This document shows positions 1-10,500 of a stretch of 64,000 nt of DNA, piece after piece. Position 1 is the stretch's first letter, and each line of letters starts with the position of its first letter. Location of the stretch: NCBI RefSeq assembly GCF_026914265.1, contig NC_069135.1, forward strand, positions 9,398,887 to 9,462,886. The letters are read 5' to 3'. Both the position numbers and the translations under genes were made by a program. This DNA comes from Mya arenaria (Eukaryota > Mollusca > Bivalvia > Myida > Myidae). A model generated the notes under the pieces. It worked only from the letters and a program-made list of their open reading frames with translations, searched no databases and was not told the DNA's origin.

Positions 1-1150
1 GTCATTCGTATTATTTATTTAGAGTACTTGTTTCACATGTTTTCATATTCAGTTCATTGTTAAAGCAATATTAATGAAGAGGAAGAATATGAATAAAGGT
101 GCTGCATACGAAAGCTGGAAACATGCATTCATTAAACTTTCGCGCATTCGTCTTTTCTATACATACGATGCATAATTTCAATAAAGCGTGTTTTTCTATT
201 AGTAATCTGACTAACTGAAAGGTAAAAATCACATGTGAAAATTAGCATCATATTGTCCCCCCCCCCATCAATAAATGATATAAATGAATACATGTACTTG
301 TAAAGATGTCTAACATCTTCATACCCATGTTTTCTGTGAGTACTATGTTTACATAACTTCTGGCACTCGGGTGTTGGGGCTTAAAGGAGAAAAGGCATGC
401 ATTATACGTTACCACTTGATTTTAAAATAAAAAGTAGCTTCTTACAATTAAAATTTCTTTTATGAATATTTATTTAAAGAGTAAATGTTTGATGAAATCA
501 ACCATTTCTTAAACGTTTTGGTAGAAAAGAGCAAGCCTTGCCTTAATCGATACCGTGTCCAGTCCTGTGGTGTACGTAACCGTACGTTACCATTTCAAAA
601 CATGCTATATGCAATATATATTGTGGTTACGTTATTTAGTTCAATACCCATGTACAACTGAAGGGGCCCTTTCCTAGCTTTACCAGTGCTGATATATATC
701 ATATTGTGGTGTTCATAAAATGCATTCTGTTTCATACAATTCTGATAATAGTTATTGATAACCACATTTTGTTGGTAAGTTATAGCCATTCTGGTAGCAA
801 AACAAATGCCCATTCAGTGTCCAATTAATTACTAATGGGCTTTTGGGGCAGTCGAAAAAATCGCTTTCTGTCTACAATTTAAAACCTATTCAATAACGAA
901 TCCGTTCAAAAAAAGTTCCATTCATGCCATGCCCGGATCAGTCTGGCCCCACTGTAGCTTCAATATTATGCTTTTCAGTACAAAACAAACCAGGCTTTAA
1001 TCATACCATACAGTGTCCAATGTAATCAGTCTGGGTTAAAACTTCAACTTAAAAGTAAGCCTATTCGATGCATTCATTGCCCCTCAAAAAGCATGGGAAA
1101 AGTACATAAAGTGTCAATTAAATCCTTTTTACTATATGTGTTTGCCTATT
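1..1150. other. non-coding AT-rich flank
   Basis: No exon with usable splice sites or recognisable protein was found. A short poly-C run lies near 257-266. The last ~150 bases grade into the degenerate edge of the 75-bp minisatellite that follows. Confidence 0.6.
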
Positions 1151-1830
1151 CAAAGGAATACAATGTCCAGCTTTGCTATTTTCAGGTAAATCAATTGACC
1201 CTATTTGACTAGAAGTCTGCCTATTTCAAGCAATACAATATCAAGCTTTGCCATTTCCAGGTAAACCAGCTTTGTCATTTCCATGTTAACCAATTGACCC
1301 TATTTGACTAGAAGTGTGCCCATTCCAAGCAATACAATGTCCAGCTTTGCCATTTCCAGGTAAACCAATTGACCCTATTTGACTAGAAGTCTGCCCATTC
1401 AAAGCAATATAATAACCAGCTTTGCAATTTTCAGGTAAATCAATTGACCCTCTTTGTATAGAAATTGCCCAATTCAAAGCAATACAATATCAAGCTTTGC
1501 CATTTCCAGGTAAACCAGCTTTGCCATTTCCAGGTTAACCAATTGGCCCTATTTGACTAGAAGTGTGTCCATTCAAAGCAATTCAATGTCCAGCTTTGAC
1601 ATTTCCAGGTTAACCAATTGACCCTATTTGACAAGAATTCTGCCCATTCAAAGCAATACAATGTCCAGCTTTGCCATTTCCAAGTAAAATAATTGACCCT
1701 CTTTGACTAGAAGTCTGTCCATTCAAAGCAAAATTATATCCAGATTTGCCATTTCCAGGTAAACTAATTGACCTTCTTTGTCCAGAGGTTTGCCCATTCA
1801 TTGCAGACCAATGTCCAGCTATTATTCCGG
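1150..1830. repeat. minisatellite, 75-bp unit
   Basis: The marker GACCCTATTTGACTAG recurs at about 1197, 1296, 1371, 1446, 1545, 1620, 1695 and 1770. The spacing is therefore 75 bp, with two 99-bp units carrying an extra 24-bp copy of the CCAGCTTTGCCATTTCC segment. About eight copies, diverged at both ends. Open frames of 63 codons on the minus strand follow the period and are not genes. Confidence 0.9.
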
Positions 1831-3104
1831 GTGCCCAATAAGTGCAGGTGTGGTTTCAGAGATCACCAGGCGCCATATTACTAATTTGCCACATGGGTAT
1901 GCTATTTTACATGCCAGACAAGTCAATACTATCTTTTCTTCATTTATGCCAATCTAGTAGCCATCAAACCCTTTGCAACTTAACCCAAGGTCCAGTGGTG
2001 CCCTACATATACAAATGTGACCAATAATCACACACACCAGGGCCCCTAGCTAACGCTCCAGTGACATATAAGTCCAAAATAAAAAAAATCTTATAAGAAA
2101 GTCATATAATCCAATGGTTTGTGTTTTATTTGAAAGAAAGATAAAAACAATATTGCATAAAATTGTTTATTATTAGAATTATAAAATAAACTTAACAACC
2201 GTTTAAAATTTAGATGAAATGGAAATACACACACACTAAAATCAATCATTGCTTCAATTACATCTTCATCACTGAAATCATACTTGGTAGTCACACAGTC
2301 TTCATCGGCATGTTTATTTTTATATTAAGATAATTATAAAGGCATGATTTATACCTTAAGAACTTCTTTACAACAACCATAAGATATATTTGAAAGGAAG
2401 CACGGGTAACGTTATGTACATTATGTTACGGATAATACATGTTTTGTTTTGTTTGCAGTATATTAATATTTACAATAAAATACATAATACACTATATAAT
2501 TGCACAAATAAGGTGCTAATAACTTTATTAAAGTTGAAAACACACATTTTCAAGTTACGCATTTAAAGTTATGAACATTAAATGTCCTGTTCTTCTTGAA
2601 ATATGGTAATGTTTCATATAAAAATACAACATTAATACTAAAAAGGCTTCCAAAAAAGCTTTCCTCTAAACTGCAAGTTTATTACCATAGATAGCACACA
2701 TTTTAAGGTAACATAATTCCGGCAACTGATATTTTAAACTTTATTTTCCTCGATATAATACATTACGTAATGGAGATTTTATTTATTTTTTATCAGCATA
2801 CCATGGCAAATGCTCATTTCTGTTTCAAAACAGATGGATGCACGTACCACTAGAATGGTTACGGACATTACAGCCTGGTGTTCATTAAAGCCAAAATTGC
2901 CAAACGGCAGTAAATGGGAAATGATATTTACTTTCAGAAAATCATACTGCACAACAACCCCCGGATTAAGAGTATTGGTTAGACACAACCTAAATGAACA
3001 GTCGATTAAAAGTTAAAATGTTTTAAAAATCGGACCGACTAGAAACACCTTTTAAAACGGAATGTCTTGTATATAATCCGTGTGAATTTCAAAAAAACTT
3101 TGCG
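1831..3104 (-). other. 3' flank and probable 3' UTR of sorting-nexin gene
   Basis: This stretch lies just downstream (minus strand) of the SNX10-like stop codon. Two overlapping minus-strand AATAAA hexamers lie at 2778-2787, about 320 bases past the stop, and could be the polyadenylation signal. Short open frames exist on both strands around 2779-3016, but neither resembles a known protein. UTR extent is inferred. Confidence 0.4.
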
Positions 3105-3678
3105 TCAATTGACTGAGAATATCACACCCATTTCCACTTTCCTTGTTATTGGTTTACTTTCAACAGTCTTGGTTGACTTTTCTGAATCAGGTTTATCAAT
3201 ACACGATGCACAGTATCTTCTACCTTTCTCTTGATGGTTCCTCCCACATGTGCATTTATTCCTCTGACAGTCACACTGCTTCAACTGACGCTCACAAGCA
3301 TCTAGACTGTCAGCAGCATGTCCACTATTGCAACTTCCTGCACCCACCCCGCAGTCGCCACTGTCGTTGCCGCCGCAGCCACAGTCCTCCGGGCAAGAGG
3401 AGCACACCCGAACTTCGGTCAGTGGTGGGTAATGCCCTGATACACTTGGGGATGTCTCAAAGGACGCGCTCCCGCTCGAGTTGTGCGAAGACGTCAGAGA
3501 ACATGCGTCACTATCCGAGTCTTCCTCCGCGAGGCCGCTGTCAGGGGTAATCAAGCGTCTATGGCCATTACTGCCCTCTCCTTGTTCTACGTTGCTGCTT
3601 CTGCACGAACTTCCAACTTTACACTCAACAGACCGGTAGGATCGATGTGCACCTGTATCCTTACATGGCGACGATGTG
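3105..3678 (-). CDS. SNX10: SNX10-like terminal exon: acidic then Cys-rich tail
   Basis: 574 bp, begins phase 2 after TTTGCAG and runs to a TGA/TAA-class stop at 3105. About 190 residues, Ser-rich with EEDSDSD, followed by about 17 cysteines in clusters such as CSSCPEDCGCGG, CDCQRNKCTC and CASC. Low-complexity and probably disordered apart from the cysteine clusters. Ordinary SNX10 tails are short and acidic without these cysteines. Confidence 0.75.
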
Positions 3679-6600
3679 CTGCAAATATATGATAGCATAT
3701 AATTATACTTTTTTATCTTTGATATACATCGGATTTTTTGTGGTAAAGGTGACGTTTATACATTGGTCATTTTACCCTAAAAGGCAATAACGTATATGAG
3801 TAACTCAGGAGGAGCTGGAATCTAAATACTTGAATAGGACTGATGATGTGTACTAAAAATAACACGCAAGAAGCGTCCCGTTCTACCTGTCCTGTGCGTT
3901 GCGGGCGGCCTCGGTGTATGCGTGGCTGACGTCGTCCTCTGCGAGACATCCCCGGATGTAGAGGTCGATGTGGTCACAGGAGAGTGAAGACTGCAGGAAC
4001 AGGTGCAGCGCTGAGTCCGACAGGTACAGACTCTCCCGCACAACCCTGCAAGAGAAGGGTAGCTACAGTCTATACAAAACCATCTAAATGGCAAATAGAA
4101 GCACTATTTATTGCACATGTATACTGTTGCTTACAGACTAATGTCTACTCAGCATTACCTTAACGATTGTAGAATATTATTATTGTATAAATTGCTTACA
4201 ACTTGTGGGCGAATTTTACTTCTTTGCGTGTATTTTAACATGTACAAATGACCAAAAGATCTACATACACGAGCAGCCAATCCTCGAGGTCCTTCATACG
4301 CTGCACGAGAAACTGGATCTCGAACCGCTCCTGGGAATGTTTCCGCTCGGGCAGCTCCGGGCACACGCTATGGGGAGATGAAGGTTATGAGAATAGAAGG
4401 AGCGTAACAATACATGGTTGACATTAATATGTATTTTATGGCTCGGAAACCGTCTACACATGCTTTTTCTATTGCAGTGTTACAGTAGCTGCTTAAGTTT
4501 GTTCCGAACATTTATGAACACACATTCACGTGCGAGCTATTAAAGCTGCACTCTCACAGATTGAAAGTTTTGACAACTTTTTTTTATTTTTTTGTCTTGG
4601 AACGAGCCATTTTTTTGCGAAAATCCATGGAAACCAGTTATTTATGTATGTTGACAAAACATTAGATCGCAGATTTTTATATTTAAGTTAGAAAATTGAT
4701 GTTTTATGCATTTTTTCTTAAACTGTTAGTAACGGTTTAAGCCATAAACATTATTTTTCGAACGGATATGAAAATCTATGATCTGATTTTATGTCAGCAC
4801 TCATATATCATTGGTTTGCAGATATTTACGCAATAATTTCCTCTTTCCAAGACAAAAAAGAAAAAGTTGTAAAAATTGTAAATCTGTGAGAGTGCAGCTT
4901 TAAGGTAAACACCAGTTTGACTGGAGAGTATCTGAATGGCTAGACCGTTGGTATCCGACGATGATGGATTTAAATATAATATGCTCTTTATTATCACATA
5001 TAAACGTATATCATGGAAAATCCTGTTTATTTCTTGCGAGACACGACTTGCGCTTGAACGTGTACCTACCCGTATGGAAGTTTCCGTTTGCGAGATGCAT
5101 CTTTCCACGTGAACATTTAGGCCGACAGAATCTCGAACAAAGAGATTTCCTCGTGATTGTGTAGATGTCATTGACATTAACCTTGCATGAGCTTACCCTT
5201 ACTGTGAACGTTTTACAGGTTTCCTGGATACCGACTTCACGCTGTAAACTTTTACAAACTACCAAACGTAGATGACGACGTGCTCAAACAATAATAGATT
5301 TCACGCCCGCGTAGCGTGCCGCAATCTTTCTATTAGAGATAATCGGTCACATATGATTAGGAGATTCCCGCTTACTACCAGAGAGGTTTTTGTGAGATTT
5401 CCGTTCCCTACCGGAGTGGGTGGTGAGAGAGTCCCGTTCCTTTCTTGAGAGGGTCGTGAGAGATTCCCGTTCCCTTCCGGTGTGGGTCGTGAGAGATTCC
5501 CGTTCCCTTCCAGGCCGATTGTGAGAGATTAACATTCCCTACCGGATAGGGTCTCGAGAGATTCCCGTTCCGGAGAGTGTCCTGAGAGATACCCATTCCC
5601 TTCGAGACCGGATGGTTGGAGATCCTGTTCTCTCCTGAGAGGGTTGATAGATGTATGGGTGGGGGAGATTCTCGTCCTTAACGGAGACGGTCGTGAGAGT
5701 TTCCCGTTCCCTGGCGGAGAGTGTGGTGGGAGATCTCTGTTCCATGCTGAAGAGGTTGGTGGCAGATTCCCGTTTCCCTACCGGAGAAGGTGATGGGAGA
5801 TTTCCGTTCTCTGCCTGAGAGAACGGAGGGAAATTCCCGTTCCTTGCCGGAGAGGGTGGTGGCAGATTCCCGTTCTCTGCCAGAGAGGGTGGTTGGGGAT
5901 TCCAAATCCCTACCAGAGAGGGTGGAGGGAGATTCCCGTTTCCCTACCGGAGAAGGCGGTGGGAGATTCCCGTTCTCTGTCAGAGAGGATGGTGGGGGAT
6001 TCCCATTCCCTACCGGAGAAGGTGGTGGGAGATTCCCGTTCTCTGCCAGAGAGGATGGTGGGGGATTCCCATTCCCTACCGGAGAAGGTGGTGGGAGATT
6101 CCCGTTCTCTGTCAGAGAGGATGGTGGGGGATTCCCATTCCCTACCGGAGAAGGTGGTGGGAGATTCCCGTTCTCTGCCAGAGGGGATTCCCGTTTCCTT
6201 ACCGGGTGATAGGAGGTGATGGGAGATTCTTGCCAGAGAAGATGGTGGGTGATTCCTGTTCTATGTCTTAGAGCCCGGAGAACGGAGATGAGGGATTATC
6301 GATCCTTGAGAGATAGAATGGAGGGATATTCCCGTTTCCTGGTGGAAAGTATGGTTGGAGATTCCCGTTCCCTATAGGAGAGATTGGTGGAAAGTTTCCG
6401 TTTCCTTCAAGAGACGGTGGTAGGAGATTTCCGTTTCCTATATGAGAGAGTGCTAAGAGATTATCTTACCTTACTACAGAGGATGGTAGATTCGCGTTCT
6501 CCGCCATAGAGGTTGATGGGAGAAAAGCCGGAAAGGATGGTGGGAGATTCATATTCCTTACCATAAATGGAGATGGGAGATTCCCGTTCACTGTCAAATC

Positions 6601-7374
6601 AGAGGATGGAGATTTACGCAAACTTACCAAAGAGGGTGATGTTTCTGGAGCGTCTTGCGCAACCACTGGAAGTCGTTGTAGCGGCGGCGGGTCCGAGAGG
6701 CAGGGAGCGTAAACGCTGGGTTTCTCGTCTGCCAGAAATCACACACAAAAACAATACACATGGTGCCGCTCATTATTGTATTGCATAATGCACAGCAAAA
6801 TGGGTTCAGAAGTTTCGTGTATTTGCAAAAAAATTCCTTATAGGTTTTCCTTATTGGTTTTGGTTTCACACAAAAATACATGTACAAGTTTAACGGGTCA
6901 GGTGCGTAACTTCAACTGTTAAATGAGTGACAGGCCGCCTGGACCAAGGACTGGTCCGCTATTTCAACTAAGTGACCATAACTCCATCAAAAATTGGTAG
7001 TTTGTAACATATGTATTTTTTATACTTCGAATTTACTTTTTCTGCAATTTCGGTTTCAAAGAGTAAAATAATTATTATATCAGTGTTATCAGATGCATTA
7101 CCGTGCACATGCTTCAAAACATGAGCGAGTCCATTTAATAGTTTGAACCATCTTTTTATCACTTACAGCATAATGAATAAATGAATGATGAATTTATAAA
7201 CGAACAAGTATTATCAAACCGAAAGTTTTATCAAGCGATAATATAATATCACAAAGCACGGTCAAGCCATTTTGAAGCCATATGCGTAAAGTATACCTTC
7301 GTAATGAGATCATACGTAGTGAACTTGTCAGTCCGTGGGTTGCAGACACAGATATCCAGATCCGGGCTCATCTC
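3105..7374 (-). CDS. SNX10: SNX10/SNX11-like sorting nexin (PX domain), 5' exon not certain
   Basis: Five minus-strand exons join in frame: 7374-7297, 6728-6628, 4367-4269, 4045-3887 and 3678-3105, about 336 codons. The first three encode a PX domain: an N-terminal strand ending LDICVCNPRTDKF, then NPAFTLPASRTRRRYNDF with the RRY basic motif that contacts phosphoinositide 3-phosphate, then WLRKTLQ, PELPER and the C-terminal helices. LEDWLL and LYLSDSALHLFLQ match the SNX10/SNX11 extension of the PX fold. These proteins bind PI3P on endosomes and affect vacuolation and V-ATPase trafficking. After an acidic EEDSDSD stretch, resembling the SNX10 tail, comes a long cysteine-rich tail that is unusual for the family. 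The coding start is missing: the first visible exon begins inside the PX domain at phase 0. Family is clear; SNX10 versus SNX11 is not. Confidence 0.8.
3887..4045 (-). CDS. SNX10: SNX10-like exon: extended PX helices
   Basis: 159 bp, phase 2 to 2; acceptor CTTGCAG, donor GACAG/GTAGAA. Encodes VRESLYLSDSALHLFLQSSL and a further helix ending EAARNAQDR. This is the extension that separates SNX10/11 from other PX-only sorting nexins. Confidence 0.85.
4269..4367 (-). CDS. SNX10: SNX10-like exon: PX C-terminal half
   Basis: 99 bp, phase 2 to 2; acceptor CCATAG, donor CTCGT/GTATGT. Encodes VCPELPERKHSQERF, then RMKDLEDWLL. PELP followed by a basic residue and the LED-[FW]-L helix are typical of SNX10/11. 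Confidence 0.85.
4540..4903. mobile_element. 364-bp MITE with TTAA-ended inverted repeats
   Basis: Starts TTAAAGCTGCACTCTCACAG and ends with its reverse complement, finishing TTAA. The arms extend with divergence into a matching 'GTCTTGG' segment. No coding capacity. TTAA at both ends fits a TTAA (piggyBac-like) or TA target site. A truncated relative lies at 43612-43652. Confidence 0.8.
4904..5340. other. intron segment without recognised features
   Basis: Intron of the SNX10-like gene between the MITE and the minisatellite. Short open frames on both strands show no recognisable protein and no matching splice phase. Confidence 0.5.
5340..6480. repeat. minisatellite, 33-bp unit with 66-bp higher order
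   Basis: Units carry GAGATTCCCGTTCCCTACC followed by a GGAGA-GGTGGTG segment. Between 5900 and 6190 the period is a clean 66 bp (for example 5961 and 6027), made of two diverged 33-bp halves; the edges are degenerate. Because 33 and 66 are multiples of three, long open frames (up to 139 codons) run through the array in several frames. It sits in the SNX10-like intron between the exons at 4269-4367 and 6628-6728. Confidence 0.9.
6628..6728 (-). CDS. SNX10: SNX10-like exon: PX lipid-binding core
   Basis: 101 bp, phase 0 to 2; acceptor CTGGCAG, donor TTTG/GTAAGT. Encodes TRNPAFTLPASRTRRRYNDF and QWLRKTLQKHHPL. The RRY motif with a following aromatic is the PX phosphoinositide pocket. Confidence 0.85.
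6729..7296 (-). other. intron of SNX10-like gene
   Basis: No repeats or exons recognised. Confidence 0.5.
7297..7374 (-). CDS. SNX10: SNX10-like exon: PX domain start
   Basis: 78 bp, 26 codons, phase 0 to 0. Acceptor TTACAG and donor GAAG/GTATAC. Encodes EMSPDLDICVCNPRTDKF then TTYDLITK, the first PX strands. An upstream exon must supply the start codon. Confidence 0.75.
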
Positions 7375-7564
7375 CTGTAACCATGGAAACAATATTAAAC
7401 AGCGGGCTAGTCTATAAACCGGTACGTGACAGGAGTTCAGTAATTTAGGGAAATTCGGAATATCAAATCGAACAATTAAAAAGCTGATATTTTTACTTCC
7501 AAATTATGTGGACATCATCTCGATATAGTAGAAGAAATGCAAGTGTTCGATGTGAAAAGCAAAA

Positions 7565-10500
7565 GCGGGATGGTCTAGACACCATGCACACGCGTTTAAA
7601 CGGCGGGCTTGTCTAGACACCATGCACACGCGTTTAAACGGTGGGATGGTCTAGACACCATGCATACGCGTTAAAACGGCGGGCTGGTCTAGACACCATG
7701 CACACGCGTTTAAACGGCGGGCTGGTCTAGACACCATGCACACGCGTTTAAACGGCGGGATGGTCTAGACACCATGCAAACGCGTTAAAACGGCGGGCTT
7801 GTCTAGACACCATGCACACGCGTTAAAACAGAGGGCTTGTCTAGACACCATGCACACGCGTTAAAACGGCGGACTGGTCCAGATACCATGCACACGCGTT
7901 TAAACGGCGGGCTTGTCTAGACACTATGTACACGCGTTAAAACGGCGGGCTTGTCTAGACACCATGCACACGCGTTTAAACGGCGGGATGGTCTAGACAC
8001 CATGCACACGCGTTAAAACGGCGGGCTGGTCTAGACACCATGCACACGCGTTAAAACGGCGGGCTGGTCTAGACACCATGCACACGCGTTTAAACGGCGG
8101 GCTTGTCTAGACACCATGCACACACGTTTAAACGGCGGGATGGTCTAGACACCATGCACACGCGTTAAAACGGCGGGCTTGTCTAGACACCATGCACACG
8201 CGTTAAAACGGCGGGCTTGTCTAGACACCATGCACACGCGTTAAAACGGCGGGCTGGTCTAGACACCATGCACACGCGTTTAAACGGCGGGCTTGTCTAG
8301 ACACCATGCACACGCGTTAAAACGGCGGGCTGGTCTAGACACCATGCACACGCGTTTAAACGGCGGGCTTGTCTAGACACCATGCACAGGCGTTTAAACG
8401 GCGGGATGGTCTAGACACCATGCATACGCGTTAAAACGGCGGGCTTGTCTAGACACCATGCACACCCGTTAAAACGGCGGGCTGGTCTAGACACCATTTA
8501 CACGCGTTAAAACGGCGGGCTGGTCTAGACACCATGCACACGCGTTTAAATGGCGGGCTGGTCTAGACACCATGCACACGCGTTTAAACGGCGGGTTTGT
8601 CTAGACACCATGCACAGCCGTTGAAACGGCGGGCTTGTCTAGACACCATGCACACACGTTAAAACGGCGGGCTTGTCTAGACACCAATTACACGCGTTAA
8701 AACGGCGGGCTGGTCTAGACACCATGCACACACGTTTAAACGGCGGGCTTGTCTAAACAACATGCACACACGTTCAAACAGCGGGCTTGTCTAGACACCA
8801 TGCACAAACGGCGGGCTTGTCTAGACACCATGCACACACGTTAAAACGGCGGACTTGTCTAGACACCATGCACACTCGTTAAAACGGCGGGCTTGTCTAG
8901 ACACCATGCACACGCGTTTAAACGGCGGGCTTGTCTAAACACCAATTACACGCGTTTAAACGGCGGGCTTGTCTAGACACCATGCACACGCGTTAAAACG
9001 GCGGGCTTGTCTAGACATCAAGTACACGCGTTTAAACGGCGGGCTTGTCTAGACACCATGCACACGGGTTAAAACGGCGGGCTTGTCTAGACACCATGCA
9101 CACGCGTTAAAACGGCGGGCTGGTCTAGACACCATGTACACGCGTTAAAACGGCGGGCTTGTCTAGACATCATGTACACTCGTTAAAACGGCGGACTTGT
9201 CTAGACACCATGAACACGCGTTTAAACGGCGGGCTTGTCTAGACACCATGCACATTCGTTAGAACAGAGGGCTGGTCTAGACACCATGCACACTCGTTAA
9301 AACAGAGGGCTGGTCTAGACACCATGAACACTCGTTAGAACAGAGGGCTGGTCTAGACACCATGCACACGCGTTAAAACAGAGGGCTTGTCTAGACACCA
9401 TGTACACACGTTAAAACGCGGGCTTGTCCAGACACCATGCACACACATTAAAACAGAGGGCTTGTCTAGACACCATGCACACACGTTAAAACGGAGGGCT
9501 GGTCTAGACACCATATACACACGTTAAAACGGCGGGCTGGTCTAGACACCATGCACACACGTTTAAACGGCGGACTGGTCCAGATACCATGCACACACGT
9601 TTGAACGGCGGGCTGGTCTAGACACCATGTACACACGTTAAAACAGAGGGCTGGTCTAGACACCATGCACACGCGTTTGAACGGCGGGCTGGTCTAGACA
9701 CCATATACACACGTTGAAACGGCGGTCTCGTCTAGACACCATACACACTCGTTTAAACGGCGGGATGGTCTAGACACCATATACAAACGTTAAAACAGAG
9801 GGCTGGTCTAGACCCCATGCACACACCTTAAAACGTCGGGCTTGTCGTGACACTATGTACACGCGTTAAAACGTTTGGCTGGTCTAGACACCATGCATAC
9901 GCGTTTAAACGGCGGACTTGTCTAGACACCATGTACACTCGTTAAAACGGCGGGCTTGTCTAGACACCATGCACACTCGTTAAAACGGCGGGCTTGTCTA
10001 GACACCATGCACACGCGTTTAAACGGCGGGCTTGTCTAGACACCAAGTACACGCGTTAAAACGGCGGGCTTGTCTAGACACCATGCACACGCGTTAAAAC
10101 GGCGGGCTTGTCTAGACACCATGCACACGCGTTAAAACGGCGGTCTGGTCTAGACACCATGCACACACGTTTAAACGGCGGGCTGGTCTAGACACCATGC
10201 ACACACGTTAAAACGGCGGGCTGGTCTAGACACCATGCACACACGTTAACTAGACACCATGCACACTCGTTAAAACAGAGGGCTGGTATAGACACCATGC
10301 ACACTCGTTAGAACAGAGGGCTGGTCTAGACACCATGCACACTCGTTAAAACAGAGGGCTGGTCTAAACACCATGCACACTCTTTAGAACAGAGGGCTGG
10401 TCTAGACACCATGCACACGTGTTAAAACAGAGAGCTTGTCTAGACACCATGCACACACGTTAAAACGGCGGGCTTGTCTAGACACCATGCACACACGTTA

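Noticed and set aside
3143..3692. Plus-strand frames of 135 and 69 codons
   Set aside because: Antisense shadows of the last SNX10-like exon.
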